The notes under the pieces: generated by a model | Told to the model about the DNA's origin: nothing | Databases searched by the model: none | What the model saw: the letters and a program-made list of their open reading frames with translations, nothing else | Source: Nocardia asteroides | GTDB taxonomy: Bacteria; Actinomycetota; Actinomycetes; Mycobacteriales; Mycobacteriaceae | Assembly (NCBI RefSeq): GCF_900637185.1 | Contig: NZ_LR134352.1 | Location: 3,958,001-4,022,000 of the forward strand | Reading direction: 5' to 3' | Length of the DNA stretch: 64,000 bases | Position numbers and translations under genes: made by a program | In this document: positions 17,941-28,402 of the stretch, one piece after another | Layout: every line of letters starts with the position of its first letter | Position numbering within the stretch: position 1 is the stretch's first letter

Positions 17941-19419
17941 TCACGCGGACGAGACCGCGGATACGTCGACGGGATCGGCCCAGGCGGCGAACGCGACATC
18001 GAGGGAGTCGCCGAGCGTGAGGCTGGTGTCGACGACGACAGCGTCGACCCAGTCGGTGTCGGAGGCCGCCATCGCGTCGGCGATGTCGGCAGTCGCGTCG
18101 GAATCGCCACCCTGGCGCGCGCGAATCCGTCTGTGGGCGAGGTCGCGCGGACAGACGCACCGCAGGGTGACCAGTTCGGCGCAGACCTGCTCGGCCAGTG
18201 CGCGGGCGCCGCGTCGCTCCTCGTCACGAATCCAGCTGGCGTCGAGGATCACCGGGACTCCGCGGGCGAGCAATTCCCTCGCGCGATCGAACAGCGCGTC
18301 ATATACCGCGGCCTTGGCGGTGGCGGAATACCGTCCGGCGCCGAATCTTCCGGTATCGCCGTCGATTTCTCCGCAGCGTGCGAGTTCCTTGCGGAGATGG
18401 TCGGTACCGAGGACCACCGATCCGGTCCGGTCGGCCAGGTGCGCGGCGAGGGTCGATTTCCCGGTGCCGGGCAGCCCTCCGATCAGCGTCAGGCGTACCG
18501 TCCCGGCCGCGAGGTGGTGCGCGGCGATGTCCAGGTGACCGCGTAGTCGCGCGCCGGCGCCGGTGTCGCCCTGGCCGGCGCGGATCAGATCGACTTTCGC
18601 GCGCACCATCGCTCGATAGGCGATGTAGTGGTCCACAAGCGAAGCGGGTACCGGATCATCGGTCACGCGAAAGTAGTCGGCGAGCAATCGCCGTGCCAAG
18701 TCGGGATGGCCGAGAAATTCGAAGTCCATGGCGAGGAAGGCGATGTCGTCGACCCGGTCGACATGGCGCAGATCGTCGTCGAAATCCAGGCAGTCGAGTA
18801 CCCGGAAGCCGTCGGGTAGCTCGAAGATGTCCTCGGCGAGCAGATCGCCGTGCCCGTCGACGACGCGACCCTGGGCGATCCGGTCGGCGAACAGCGCGGC
18901 CCGGCCGTCGAGGTACCGCGTCGCACGGTGCTCGATCCGCGCGAGGACCATCGGATCGACCAGTTCGGTGGCGTCTCGCAACGGACCCAGCAGAGAGCGC
19001 CACCGCGCGCGCACGGCATCGCGGCCGCCCGCTCGATCGATCTCAGCGCTACGCTGCGCCGTGTCGTGGAAGCGGGCCAGCAGTTCGACGAGTGCGGTGA
19101 GGTCCGGCGCCGGGACCGCGTTCGCGGTTATAAGGACCGACAGCCGTCGCTGTTCCGGCATGCGGCGCATGACCAGAATCGGCTCGGCCGGTCCACCCTG
19201 CGGGTCGTCGAGGTGCGCCACCCCGAGATAGACATCCGGAGCCAGCCGGACGTTGAGCGCCAGTTCGCGCGCACAGGCTTCTTCCCGGAGCGCGGCGGAG
19301 CTGAAGTCGAGGAAGTCGGTTCGCACCGGCTTCTTCGATTTGTAGGCGCGCCCGCCACACAGCACCACCACGGCGGTATGGGTCTCGTGGACCTGCGCCG
19401 GGAGAGCGGCTGGGTTCAT
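17941..19419 (-). CDS. APH-like / AAA P-loop kinase fusion (Rv2004c-like)
   Basis: 492 aa. The N-terminal half is aminoglycoside-phosphotransferase-like, with GRVVDGHGDLLAEDIF as the catalytic loop and LDCLDFDDDLRHVD as the metal-binding loop. The C-terminal half (about residues 320-480) is a P-loop kinase with Walker A GLPGTGKST and an adenylate/gluconate-kinase-like GTDHLRKEL. The same two-domain layout and length occur in Rv2004c, a DosR-regulon protein of unknown substrate. The start codon overlaps the SDR stop (ATGA). Confidence 0.88.
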   Translation of the reverse strand: MNPAALPAQVHETHTAVVVLCGGRAYKSKKPVRTDFLDFSSAALREEACARELALNVRLAPDVYLGVAHLDDPQGGPAEPILVMRRMPEQRRLSVLITANAVPAPDLTALVELLARFHDTAQRSAEIDRAGGRDAVRARWRSLLGPLRDATELVDPMVLARIEHRATRYLDGRAALFADRIAQGRVVDGHGDLLAEDIFELPDGFRVLDCLDFDDDLRHVDRVDDIAFLAMDFEFLGHPDLARRLLADYFRVTDDPVPASLVDHYIAYRAMVRAKVDLIRAGQGDTGAGARLRGHLDIAAHHLAAGTVRLTLIGGLPGTGKSTLAAHLADRTGSVVLGTDHLRKELARCGEIDGDTGRFGAGRYSATAKAAVYDALFDRARELLARGVPVILDASWIRDEERRGARALAEQVCAELVTLRCVCPRDLAHRRIRARQGGDSDATADIADAMAASDTDWVDAVVVDTSLTLGDSLDVAFAAWADPVDVSAVSSA

Positions 19420-20159
19420 GAGGGCAGAACCAGCGAGGCGCCCGCGGTCGCGCCACCGTCGAGGACGAACTCCGAGCCGGTCGAGAACGTCGCCTCGGTG
19501 ACGATGAACCCGACCATCGCGGCGACTTCCTCGGGCTCACCGAAGCGCGGAAGGGGTTGGCTCGCGGCGATACCCGGGTCCATCTGCGCGGTCATGGGGG
19601 TGTGGATGGGGCCCGGATGCACCGAGCAGACCCGGATGCCCGCGCCACCGAGTTCCAGCGCGGCGGCTTTGGTCAGGCCACGCAGGGCCCATTTGCTGGC
19701 GACGTAGCCGGCGATGCCGGAGTACCCGATGAGGCCCGCCGTGGACGACACGTTGACGATGACCCCGCCGCCCGCGGTTCGCAGCAACGGTGCGGCCAAG
19801 TGCATGCCGAGCCAGGAACCGACGAGGTTCACGTCGAGGACGTGGCGGAACCGCGACGGCGATTCGGTTTCCACGCCGCCGAAGTCGACGATGCCCGCGT
19901 TGTTGATCAACACCGCGAGCGGACCGAAGTTCGCTTCCGCGTCGTCGAGTACGAGTCGCCATTCGTCCTCGTCGGTGACGTCGAGGTGGCGGAACATGGC
20001 CTGGGGTCCGAGCGCGTCGGCGGTGGCGCGTCCTTCGTGCTCGAGCAGATCGGCGACGACGACACCGGCACCGGCCTTGACGAGGGTGCGCGCGACGGCC
20101 GCGCCGATGCCACGTGCGCCGCCGGTGACGACGACGCTGCGTCCGTGGAGATCAGTCAT
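19416..20159 (-). CDS. Short-chain dehydrogenase/reductase (FabG3/Rv2002-like)
   Basis: 247 aa from ATG 20159 (GAAAGGA upstream). It has the NAD(P) motif TGGARGIG, NNAG, the catalytic Ser in NVSSTAGL and YVASK (Tyr/Lys). The GGxYSGIxGYVASKWALRGLTK neighbourhood is like 3-alpha(20-beta)-hydroxysteroid dehydrogenases, such as M. tuberculosis Rv2002, which sits two genes from Rv2004c. The substrate is not determinable here. It is 37 bp below ppsA and overlaps the kinase start. Confidence 0.9.
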   Translation of the reverse strand: MTDLHGRSVVVTGGARGIGAAVARTLVKAGAGVVVADLLEHEGRATADALGPQAMFRHLDVTDEDEWRLVLDDAEANFGPLAVLINNAGIVDFGGVETESPSRFRHVLDVNLVGSWLGMHLAAPLLRTAGGGVIVNVSSTAGLIGYSGIAGYVASKWALRGLTKAAALELGGAGIRVCSVHPGPIHTPMTAQMDPGIAASQPLPRFGEPEEVAAMVGFIVTEATFSTGSEFVLDGGATAGASLVLPS

Positions 20160-20196
20160 GATGACAGTCCTTTCGGGGTGGAGTCGAGAACGGGGT

Positions 20197-22485
20197 TCAG
20201 GCCGGGGAATGCGCCAGCGCGTGGTCGAGCAGGACCCGGCGTTCGGCGGCCGCGACGGCCTGTCGCGTGGCGGCGACGGCATCCGGGGTCACCGACACCG
20301 AGGTGATACCCATGCGCACCAGGTGTTCGGCGAATGCGGGCCGGTTCGACGGCGCCTGGCCGCACAGCGAGGACGTGATGCCGAGGCGCCGGGCGGTGCC
20401 GACGATGCGCGAGATCGCGTCGAGCACGGCGGGGTCGGATTCGTCGAACAATTCGGCGCACTGTTCGGAGTCGCGGTCGACCCCCAGGATGAGCTGGGTG
20501 AGGTCGTTGCTGCCGATCGAGACCCCGTCGATGCCGAGGCCGACATACTCGGGCAGCCAGTGCAGTACCGAGGGCACCTCGGCCATCACCCACCGGTGCA
20601 GTCCACGCTGGCGTCCCAGCTCACCGGCGTCGATGAGCTCGAGGCAAGCTTCCAGTTCCCATTTGGTGCGCACGAACGGGATCATCACGTGCAGGTTCGG
20701 GCACCGGGTCCGGGCGCGGGCCAGGGCATCGAGTTCGGCGGCGAACAGGTCGGGTTCGCGGATGTAGCGGTAGCAGCCCCGGTAGCCGATCATCGGATTG
20801 TGTTCGACGGGTTCGTACCGTTCGCCGCCGCGCAGCGCACGGAACTCGTTGCTCCGGAAGTCGGTGGTGCGATAGATCACCGGGCGCGTTCCGAATGGTT
20901 CGGCGATGTCGGCCAGCGACTCGCTCAGCCGGTCGACGAACTGTTGCTGCTCGCCGTGCGCGATCAGGTCCCGGGGATGCCGGCCGTCCAGGGCACGCGT
21001 CAGCAGAGTTTCCGCGCGGAGCAGTCCGACGCCGTCGACGTCGCCGGCCGCCACCTGTGCCGCGGTGCCAGGAGTGGAGAGATTGACGTAGATCTTGGTC
21101 GCGGTCGGCTCGGCTCCGGACGGGCGGCTCTCGGCAGGGACCGCCGGGCGACGAACCGGGATGTCGGTGGCGCCCGCGGTGACCTGGCCGGTGGAGCCGT
21201 CGACGGTCACCGGGGTGCCGTCGCGGAGGGTCGTGGTGGCCGTGCGGGCCCCGACGATGCAGGGAATGCCGAGTTCGCGCGCCACGATGGCGGCGTGGCA
21301 GGTCATGCCGCCGCTGTCGGTGATCACGGCCGCGGCCCGGGACAGAGTCGGCAGCCAGTCCGGGTTCGTCATCGGCGCGACCAGGATTTCGCCGTCGCGA
21401 AGGCGGCCGCCCGCCTCGGGTGAGGCCAGTACGCGGACGCGTCCGGCGGCGATGCCCGGCGCGGCACCGATGCCCTGGACCAGGACCTCGTGCCGCGCGG
21501 AATCAGGGTTCGGATCCGGCGCCGCGGCGGTCGGTGTGGTGATCGGACGGGCCTGCACGATCCACAGATCGTCGTGGTCGTCGAAGGCCCATTCCACGTC
21601 CTGTGGCACGCCATGGTGGTGTGCCTGCACCGACAGCGCCAACCGGGCGACCGCGCGTGCCTGCTCCTCGGTCAGGACCGGTTCTGCGGTGTCGGCGGCC
21701 GCCAGTTCGACGCGGCGATCGCCGTCGGGTCCGGAGACGACGGCGTAACGCTGCTGTCCGGTACGGATATTCAGCAGGTTCGGTCCGGTCGTGTCGAGCA
21801 GATAGCGGTCGGGTTCGACGGCGCCGGAGACGACGACCTCGCCCAGACCGCGGGCGGCTTCGACGACGACGCGATCGCGTCGTCGTGTCGTCGGGTCCGC
21901 GGTGAAGGCCACGCCGGCGGATCGAGCGGCGACCATACGCTGTACCACGACCGCCATCACCGGTTGCCCGTGCATTCCGCGGCGGGCCCGGTAAGTCAGT
22001 ACCCGGGGAGTGAACAGGGACGCCCAGCAGTCGATCACGGCGGCGAACAAGGCTTCGATACCGCGGATATCGGTTCGGGTCACGTTCATCCCGGCGAAGG
22101 ACGCGCCCGCGCTGTCCTCACCGATCGCTGAGGAGCGCACCGCCACCGGGACGTCGTCGCCGAGCGCGCGGTAGGCGGCCTGAACGGGGCCACGGACGAC
22201 GTCGTCCAGACCGGCGGCGTGGACCATCGCCTGCATCTGCTCGCAGAGTTCGGCGAGCGTGGCAGGGTCGGTCGTGGCCCCGAGCGCGCGCTCGTGGAGC
22301 CGCGCCAGTCCGGGTCCGGCGGAGCCGTCGGTGACGGTGTGCTCGTAGGCGGCGGCCAGCACGACGAAGCCCGGCGGCACGGGTAGGCCGGCGACGACGA
22401 GTTCGCCCAGATTGGCGCCCTTGCCGCCGGCCCGGTCGGCGTCGCCGATCCGCAAGCTACTGAATTCGGTGACGAATTCACCCAT
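20197..22485 (-). CDS. ppsA: Phosphoenolpyruvate synthase
   Basis: 762 aa; ATG 22485 chosen for its GAGGT RBS and family-typical length. The N-terminal ATP-grasp domain starts with [21 protein letters not shown]. The phosphohistidine domain has [17 protein letters not shown] (His397). The C-terminal TIM barrel carries [16 protein letters not shown] and the catalytic Cys in SSLCGQAPS. It makes PEP from pyruvate and ATP (AMP plus Pi released), feeding gluconeogenesis. In a dormancy operon with an SDR, kinase and USP it may support carbon recycling from lipid, which is inferred. A DosR-like box lies 70 bp upstream. Confidence 0.93.
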   Translation of the reverse strand: MGEFVTEFSSLRIGDADRAGGKGANLGELVVAGLPVPPGFVVLAAAYEHTVTDGSAGPGLARLHERALGATTDPATLAELCEQMQAMVHAAGLDDVVRGPVQAAYRALGDDVPVAVRSSAIGEDSAGASFAGMNVTRTDIRGIEALFAAVIDCWASLFTPRVLTYRARRGMHGQPVMAVVVQRMVAARSAGVAFTADPTTRRRDRVVVEAARGLGEVVVSGAVEPDRYLLDTTGPNLLNIRTGQQRYAVVSGPDGDRRVELAAADTAEPVLTEEQARAVARLALSVQAHHHGVPQDVEWAFDDHDDLWIVQARPITTPTAAAPDPNPDSARHEVLVQGIGAAPGIAAGRVRVLASPEAGGRLRDGEILVAPMTNPDWLPTLSRAAAVITDSGGMTCHAAIVARELGIPCIVGARTATTTLRDGTPVTVDGSTGQVTAGATDIPVRRPAVPAESRPSGAEPTATKIYVNLSTPGTAAQVAAGDVDGVGLLRAETLLTRALDGRHPRDLIAHGEQQQFVDRLSESLADIAEPFGTRPVIYRTTDFRSNEFRALRGGERYEPVEHNPMIGYRGCYRYIREPDLFAAELDALARARTRCPNLHVMIPFVRTKWELEACLELIDAGELGRQRGLHRWVMAEVPSVLHWLPEYVGLGIDGVSIGSNDLTQLILGVDRDSEQCAELFDESDPAVLDAISRIVGTARRLGITSSLCGQAPSNRPAFAEHLVRMGITSVSVTPDAVAATRQAVAAAERRVLLDHALAHSPA

Positions 22486-22833
22486 CTCGGTACCTCGATC
22501 CGGTCGCATTCGCTGTCGATATCCAGCGTCCGACGGGAGCCGGACCTCGCGATACGGTCGAAGGTCCTGGCTGTGGGCTGTCATTGGTCCCGATCGGCCC
22601 CGTCGTGCCGCACGTCGGCAGCGTGGAAAATGTCCGTGCGCGCGGAGGGAAAGTCCCGGGCACAGAGGTCATCGGGACGCGGGCGACGATGCCCTTCGGA
22701 CCTAGGCGCGGTGGTACTCCACAGCCGATGATGGATACATCGACAGCACGGCTCCCGGGTAGACGACAACGAGGTCGTTCACTCAGCTCACATCAGCACA
22801 GCGCGGTGATGGTGTGGCTCGTGCTCCGTCGGT
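22486..22833. other. 348-bp intergenic region upstream of ppsA
   Basis: There is no convincing gene here. It contains the ppsA RBS/promoter, a DosR-like box at 22555-22568, and further partial matches (AAAGTCCCGGG half-site near 22650, GCCCTTCGGACC near 22690). The ctpF gene ends at its far side. Confidence 0.6.
22555..22568 (-). promoter_or_regulatory. DosR-like box upstream of ppsA
   Basis: On the minus strand AGGACCTTCGACCG matches 10 of 13 positions. It is centred about 75 bp before the ppsA start and the operon it heads. Confidence 0.5.
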
Positions 22834-25395
22834 TCAGCGACCGGAAGCGGCTGGGAAGCCGGCGCGACCGGGGCGGCGGTTCCGTCGCGACAACACTTTG
22901 TGCGCCGTGTCGGCGGCCAGGATCGCCGGGATCGCACCGGCTGCCAGCACCCAGCCCAGCGCGCTCGGTGGCGCACCGCCCAGTAGATCCGGCAGCGGCG
23001 GCACCCACAGGAAAATGGCGAGCAGGACGAGTTCGACGGCGACGGTGATCAGCAGGAGCGGATTGCCCCGCCATCCGACTTCCCCGACCCAGCGCACCTC
23101 ACTGCGGCACGCGAAAGCATTGGCCAGCTGACCGAACACGATCGCGGTGAACAGGGCCCCCGAGGCCGAAGCGAGCAGTTCGGCGCTCACCGGCTCACCG
23201 AGACGCCAGCCACCGGCGACCAGCACCGTGATGAAGGCGAGCATGCCGACAGTCGCCTCTGTCGGCCCGAGTACGCCGAAGGCTCTGCGCAGCAGCGCTC
23301 GATCGATCAGATTCCCGACTCGCGGCGGGCCGGACATCGTTCGCCGATGGGGTGGTTCGGCACCCAGTGCCAACGCGGGGAGCATATCGGTGCCGATATC
23401 GAGGGCGAGGACCTGCAAGACGGTGAAGCCCAGGGGAATGGCGCCGCCGCTGGCCGCCCACAGCGCGAACGGCGCGAGTTCGGCGACATTGTCGGTGAGG
23501 TGAAAGGTGAGGAATCGGCGGATATCGGCGAAGGTCGCGCGCCCGAGGCGCACGGCCGCCACGATCGTCGCGAAGTGATCGTCGAGCAGCACCAGGTCGG
23601 CGGCTTCGCGCGCGACGTCGGTCCCCGAGGCGCCCATGGCGATGCCGATATCCGCTGTGCGCAGCGCCGGCCCGTCGTTCACACCGTCGCCGGTCATCGC
23701 GACGACGTGTCCTCGGCGCTGGAGGACGGCGGCGATGCGCAGCTTCTGTTCCGGCGTGACCCGGGCAACCACCACCCCGCCTTGTTCGAGAAGCACGCCG
23801 AGCGCATCGTCGTCGTCGGGCAGATCCGCTCCGGTGACCACGACCCGGCCCGGGCCGAACAATCGCACCTGCTCGGCGATGGCGGCCGCCGTGCCGGGAT
23901 GGTCGCCGGTGACCATGGCGACCTCGATCCCCGCGTCCCGGCACGCTTCGATCGCCCCCGCGACGTCGGGACGCGGCGGATCCTCGAGCCCGATCACGCC
24001 CACGATTCCGGTGGTGCCGTCGGGGCTCGACCTGGCCACCGCGATCACGCGCAGACCCTGCTCGGTCATCGCCATGACCTGGGTGGCCGCGTCGACGACG
24101 GTACGGGCGTCACACAGGTCGAGGACGACCTCCGGGGCGCCGACGGTGTGTACGCCGTCGACGTCGGTCGCCGTCGCGCGCCGGGTGTGGCTGTCGAACG
24201 GTGTGCGACTGCGTGCGCTGGGCGCGGCGGGGGCATCGACACGCTCGGCGAAGACGTGTACCGCCACTTCCATCGGATCGCCTATCGGCACCCAGCGACC
24301 GCGTTCCCGCCGGGCGTGCGCGTCGGGAGAGCAGCGCGCGGCCGAGCTCGCCGCGCTGCGGGCGGCGGCGACCGCGTCGGCGGTGCCATGGACTCGCGCC
24401 TGTGGGTTGTAGCCCGCCGCGTCCACGGTCACGGTGCCGCGCGGCGTCCACACTGCGACAACCTCCATCTGATTGCGGGTCAAGGTACCGGTCTTGTCGG
24501 TACAGACGAAGGTCGTGGCACCGAGCGTCTCGACCGCGTCCAGCCTGCGCACCAGAGCCTTCTCGCTCGCCATGCGCTGCGCGGCGCGGGCCAGCGAGAG
24601 AGTGACCGTCGGCAGCAGGCCCTCGGGGACGAGTGCGACCGTGACGCCCAGGGAGAACAGCACGCTCGCGGTGAGGTCGCGCCCGAGTGCGGCGAAGACG
24701 CCGAAGGCCACGAGCCCGACGAGCACCGCGATGACAGCGACCATCCGCACCACCCGATGCAGCTGCCGGGCAAGGGGGCTCGGCGGGCGCGTCGCCTGCT
24801 CGGTGACCGCGGCCAAGCCTGCCAGGCGGGTGTGTGCGCCGATCGCGGTCACGGTCGCTTCGCCCTGACCGGCGACGACATAGGTCCCGGCCAGAACCGG
24901 AGCCTGCACGTCACGGGCGACCGGCTGAGCCTCGCCGGTGAGCATGGACTCGTCGACGGACAGGCCGTGCGCCATCCGCACGACGGCATCGGCACACACC
25001 CGGTCGCCGGCTTCGAGGACGAGCAGGTCGCCGACCACCAGCGCGCCGGCCTCCACGGCGACGACCCGGCCGTCCCTCCGGACCCGGGCTTGAACCGGAA
25101 GCAGGTCACGCAGACGTTCGGCCGCCCGGTCGGCACGAAATTCCTGAACGTAGGCGAACGTGCCGTTGAGGACGACGACGCAGACGATCGCCAGTGCGAG
25201 CGCGGGCATCCCGGCGACCAGGGCCAAGATGGCGGCGACCCACAGCATGGCCGCGAAGAAGTGGGTCAGCTGGGCCACGAATTGCCGGACGCGGCTCGGA
25301 CGCGGCGGGGCCGGCAGGGTATTCGCGCCGTCACGTCGATGCCTGAGCGCGGCTTCGGCCTCGGTCAATCCCATGCGGTCGACCGTCGTCTCCAT
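22834..25395 (-). CDS. P2-type cation-transporting ATPase (CtpF-like)
   Basis: 853 aa from ATG 25395 (AAAGAGG upstream). It is a complete P-type ATPase: an N-terminal cation-ATPase domain starting with GLTEAEAALRHR, the actuator motif MLTGEAQPV, the phosphorylation site CTDKTGTLT (Asp300), VTGDHPGTAAAIA and the hinge GDGVNDGPAL. About ten membrane helices are present, with the C-terminal cation-ATPase domain. It resembles Ca/Mg/Na-type P2 pumps. M. tuberculosis CtpF (Rv1997) is a DosR-regulon member adjacent to a USP. Ion specificity cannot be assigned. Confidence 0.92.
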   Translation of the reverse strand: METTVDRMGLTEAEAALRHRRDGANTLPAPPRPSRVRQFVAQLTHFFAAMLWVAAILALVAGMPALALAIVCVVVLNGTFAYVQEFRADRAAERLRDLLPVQARVRRDGRVVAVEAGALVVGDLLVLEAGDRVCADAVVRMAHGLSVDESMLTGEAQPVARDVQAPVLAGTYVVAGQGEATVTAIGAHTRLAGLAAVTEQATRPPSPLARQLHRVVRMVAVIAVLVGLVAFGVFAALGRDLTASVLFSLGVTVALVPEGLLPTVTLSLARAAQRMASEKALVRRLDAVETLGATTFVCTDKTGTLTRNQMEVVAVWTPRGTVTVDAAGYNPQARVHGTADAVAAARSAASSAARCSPDAHARRERGRWVPIGDPMEVAVHVFAERVDAPAAPSARSRTPFDSHTRRATATDVDGVHTVGAPEVVLDLCDARTVVDAATQVMAMTEQGLRVIAVARSSPDGTTGIVGVIGLEDPPRPDVAGAIEACRDAGIEVAMVTGDHPGTAAAIAEQVRLFGPGRVVVTGADLPDDDDALGVLLEQGGVVVARVTPEQKLRIAAVLQRRGHVVAMTGDGVNDGPALRTADIGIAMGASGTDVAREAADLVLLDDHFATIVAAVRLGRATFADIRRFLTFHLTDNVAELAPFALWAASGGAIPLGFTVLQVLALDIGTDMLPALALGAEPPHRRTMSGPPRVGNLIDRALLRRAFGVLGPTEATVGMLAFITVLVAGGWRLGEPVSAELLASASGALFTAIVFGQLANAFACRSEVRWVGEVGWRGNPLLLITVAVELVLLAIFLWVPPLPDLLGGAPPSALGWVLAAGAIPAILAADTAHKVLSRRNRRPGRAGFPAASGR

Positions 25396-25462
25396 AGCGG
25401 CCTCTTTCCGCTGGTCGATGGCTGCCGAGACCAGTGTGTCCATCGTGGATCGGTCCGGACTA

Positions 25463-25476
25463 CGGCCGAAGTGCCC
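25463..25476 (-). promoter_or_regulatory. DosR-like box between ctpF-like and DUF2267 genes
   Basis: On the minus strand GGGCACTTCGGCCG matches 10 of 13 positions. It is 68 bp upstream of the ATPase start and 136 bp before the divergent DUF2267 gene. Confidence 0.5.
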
Positions 25477-25611
25477 GACACCGAAGACACAAAGACCACT
25501 GCGAACGGCAGGTGACGACCAAAGCCACCCGGCGGGAGGACGGTGTGCTCTGTTCGCTCGTCGCCCCGGCTGGTCGAATCGAGGAACCACTGCGACCACC
25601 AGGAGAAGCCC

Positions 25612-26277
25612 ATGTCGAACCACCATGATCCACTGGCTCCGACGGTGCACACCGCCCACGTGTGGCTGCGTGCGGTCGCCGAGAGCCTCGACACCGACGA
25701 TCGCCGATTCGCCCTGCGTGCCGTACGCGCATGGTTGCACACCGTGCGTGATCGGATCGCCATCGACAGTTCGGCACACCTGACGGCACAGCTACCCGAA
25801 CTGCTGCGCGGGGTGTACTACGAGAACTGGGTACCGAGCCATCTTCCGGTGCGACACGGGCTGCGGGAGTTCATTTCGCAGTTCGCCCGAGAGGCCGAGA
25901 TCGATCCCGCCGAGGTCCCCGTTGTCGTGGCCGCCGTCACCTACGCGCTGGAGGAGAAGTTCTCACCGGGTCTGCTGTCCCGTGTCTTCGCCGGGCTGCC
26001 GATCACCCTCTACCGCCTGATGTATGGCGCCGAGTCCGACATCGCAGGCGAACTACACCTCCCCGAGGACATCGGTGACGAACAAGAGGCACCGGACCGG
26101 CTGGGTCGGCTCGAGCAGCACACGACGACGCTGACCGAGGCCGTTCTCGCCCTGTCCCACGGACTCGAGCAGTTGCCGACCGATGTCTCGGGCTCGACCC
26201 GTGCCGCCGAGGCGGCCCGCCGCGCCCACGACTTGCTGCTGGCGGGCGGCGCGGGGCCGCGCACGCGACCGGCATGA
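25612..26277 (+). CDS. DUF2267 protein
   Basis: 221 aa, ATG 25612 with AGGAGAAG upstream. The region from about residue 15 to 130 (VWLRAVAESLDT... RFALRAVRAWLHTVRDRI... QLPELLRGVYYENW... REFISQFARE) fits DUF2267, an all-helical family frequent in stress clusters with no known enzymatic function. A C-terminal coiled-coil-like segment (RLGRLEQHTTTLTEAVLAL) follows. Its last codons overlap the nitroreductase start (ATGA), so the two are co-translated. Confidence 0.88.
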   Translation: MSNHHDPLAPTVHTAHVWLRAVAESLDTDDRRFALRAVRAWLHTVRDRIAIDSSAHLTAQLPELLRGVYYENWVPSHLPVRHGLREFISQFAREAEIDPAEVPVVVAAVTYALEEKFSPGLLSRVFAGLPITLYRLMYGAESDIAGELHLPEDIGDEQEAPDRLGRLEQHTTTLTEAVLALSHGLEQLPTDVSGSTRAAEAARRAHDLLLAGGAGPRTRPA

Positions 26278-27281
26278 CCGCGCCGGATGGGAAGGAGCCG
26301 AGGGTGATCGAGCACACTCCCGACCTGGCGACCGTTCGCGCGGTCTTCGAGCGGGCGGCGCGGGCGCCCTCGCTGCACAACAGCCAGCCCTGGCAGTGGC
26401 GTTGGGACGGCTCCGCGGCCGCGTTGACCGTGGATGCCGCACGACTGCTGCCGGCCACCGACGCGTTCAACAGAGAGGGGATCCTGGGCTGTGGGGTGAT
26501 GTTGCAGCACGCTGAAGTCGCGTGGGCCGCCGCCGGTTGGGAAACCCGATCCGCGCGCTTCCCCGATCCCACCGTGCGCGCCCATCTCGCTTCGGTCGAA
26601 CCTGTGTCGCGCACCGCGCCAGGGGAGTCCGAACTGCTGCTCGGCACGGCGATCGATCGGCGATACAGCGACCGGATGCCGATGGACCCACCGGCGGACT
26701 GGGATACGACGGCACAGGTCCTGGAATTTCTCGGGCACAGATCTCACACGAGTGTGACGTTTCTGGACGCCGGCGGCGTCGGGAAGCTGCGCCGGCTCTC
26801 GGCGCTGACGACGCGACTACGGCGGTACGACCCCAAGTACGGTGCGGAGCTGAACTGGTGGACCGCCGGCCCTGACACGGGACGAGCGGGCGTACCCCCG
26901 GAGGTTCGGCCGTCGGCCGAAGACCGCGGTCATGTTCCATTCGGACGGGCGTTTCCGGCAGGCACGGCCGAATCACCGGAGACCGGCGGCGACGATGCCG
27001 CCCGGATCACGGTGCTGTCGACCGACGACGATGCGCCGCCCACCCTGCTCGACTGCGGCCACGCGCTGTCCGCGATGCTGCTCGAGTGCACCGTGCAGGG
27101 ACTGTCGACATGCACCGTCTCCCACATTGTCGAACTTCCGTCCTCGCGGGCGGTGCTCGCCGAACTCGTCGGCCGTCGCTACCCCCAGGTGCTGGTCCGG
27201 ATCGGCACCGCGTGCGCGCCACCACCGCCGCGCACCCCGCGCCGGTCGATCGACAGCATTCTCGAGCTGAGCCCAGGCTGA
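26274..27281 (+). CDS. Acg-type nitroreductase family protein
   Basis: 335 aa. The signature RAPSLHNSQPWQWRW near residue 34 and DAFNREGILGCGVMLQH near residue 65 define the Acg/Rv2032 nitroreductase family. ELVGRRYPQVLVRIGTA forms the C-terminal flavin-fold strand. It is the second such protein in the window, about half-identical by eye to the one at 13285 in the signature region. It is translationally coupled to the DUF2267 gene. In M. tuberculosis Acg is one of the most strongly DosR-induced genes. Confidence 0.92.
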   Translation: MTAPDGKEPRVIEHTPDLATVRAVFERAARAPSLHNSQPWQWRWDGSAAALTVDAARLLPATDAFNREGILGCGVMLQHAEVAWAAAGWETRSARFPDPTVRAHLASVEPVSRTAPGESELLLGTAIDRRYSDRMPMDPPADWDTTAQVLEFLGHRSHTSVTFLDAGGVGKLRRLSALTTRLRRYDPKYGAELNWWTAGPDTGRAGVPPEVRPSAEDRGHVPFGRAFPAGTAESPETGGDDAARITVLSTDDDAPPTLLDCGHALSAMLLECTVQGLSTCTVSHIVELPSSRAVLAELVGRRYPQVLVRIGTACAPPPPRTPRRSIDSILELSPG

Positions 27282-27366
27282 CCATCGGGGACACGGGGGC
27301 GACGCTGCGTTCTCGCGGCGGCCAGGCCCACCCGCGTGGCCGCGAACACTGGGGACCGGAACTGTG

Positions 27367-28392
27367 TCAGGCCAGGGAGCGAGTGCTCGTGCCCGGTTGT
27401 GGATCGTCCGGCGCGACCCGCGGACCGCTCCAGCGGACAGCATGGGTATGGGCGGCCAGGGCCGCGAGAGCCGGGAGGTCGAAGACATCGGTTCCGGGCA
27501 GCATGACGGTGGCCGCCGCGGCCGCCACCCCGAGTTCGGCTGCTCCGACGACGTCCGTTCCGGTCGACAACCGGTACGCGATGGCGGCGACCAGGCTGTC
27601 TCCGGCGCAGGCGTCGCTGCGCGGCGGGGTCGGCAGCGGCGGTGCGGAGATCACATAGTGCGACTCGCTGTCGGAACAGACCGCGCCCAGCGGCCCGACC
27701 GTGGTCACCGCGTGCTCGCAGGCGCCGCGGTCGAGCAGCAGGGTGTTGGCGTCCCGTGCGTCGGCGTAGGTGGTGACGGGACGGCCGATCAGCGCCGCGG
27801 CTTCGGTCCGATCGAGGCGGATGAGGAACGTCCGTTCGGTCAGCATCGTCGCCAGTTGGACACCGGCGATGTCGGCGATCACCTTGGCGCCGGTGGCGGC
27901 GGTGATCCGTGCCACGGCGGCGGCGAATCCGGCGCCGAGTCCGGGGGTGGCGCCGCCGGACAGGACGAGAAGCCCGCAGCGCCGTGCGGTGTCGGCGATG
28001 ACGTCGAGACATCGCAGCTCCTCCTCGGCCGAGAGCCGGGGCCCACCCGGTACGACGTGATAGCTACAGGCGGTCTCGTCGTCGGCGACGACGAACGCCT
28101 CGCGAGTGTCGCCGCCGATGTCGACGGGAAGATGTGGCAGACCTTCCTCGTCGAGGAGCCGGTTCAGGCGTTCACCGACTTCACGGCCCGCGGTGTGCAC
28201 CGCCAGGGTCGCACCGCCCAGACGGCGCACACACCGGGCGACATTGACACCCCCGCCGCCGGCCCGGATCGAGCGCAGCTGGGCCCGCGACTTTCCTTCC
28301 GGTAGCAGCCGGTCGACATCGAGCGACAGATCGACGGTCGGGTTGACGGTGAACGTGGCGACGATGCTCGACGGGTGTTCGCCGGTGGTCAT
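27367..28392 (-). CDS. PfkB-family sugar kinase (1-phosphofructokinase type)
   Basis: 341 aa. VATFTVNPTVDLSLDVDRLL at the start and RAGGGGVNVARCVRRLGG are the PfkB signature 1 region of the 1-phosphofructokinase/tagatose-6-phosphate kinase branch. The catalytic signature reads SDACAGDSLVAAIAYRL, with Cys in place of the usual Gly in GAGD. M. tuberculosis PfkB (Rv2029c) is a DosR-regulon member next to Rv2030c. It follows the flavodoxin gene by 10 bp, so both probably share the strong box at 29022. Confidence 0.92.
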   Translation of the reverse strand: MTTGEHPSSIVATFTVNPTVDLSLDVDRLLPEGKSRAQLRSIRAGGGGVNVARCVRRLGGATLAVHTAGREVGERLNRLLDEEGLPHLPVDIGGDTREAFVVADDETACSYHVVPGGPRLSAEEELRCLDVIADTARRCGLLVLSGGATPGLGAGFAAAVARITAATGAKVIADIAGVQLATMLTERTFLIRLDRTEAAALIGRPVTTYADARDANTLLLDRGACEHAVTTVGPLGAVCSDSESHYVISAPPLPTPPRSDACAGDSLVAAIAYRLSTGTDVVGAAELGVAAAAATVMLPGTDVFDLPALAALAAHTHAVRWSGPRVAPDDPQPGTSTRSLA

Positions 28393-28402
28393 GCCGGCCA
28401 GA

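Noticed and set aside
22640..22705. Additional DosR-like partial matches upstream of ppsA (AAAGTCCCGGG; GCCCTTCGGACC)
   Set aside because: Only one half of the palindrome fits well in each; noted in the intergenic entry but not called as sites.
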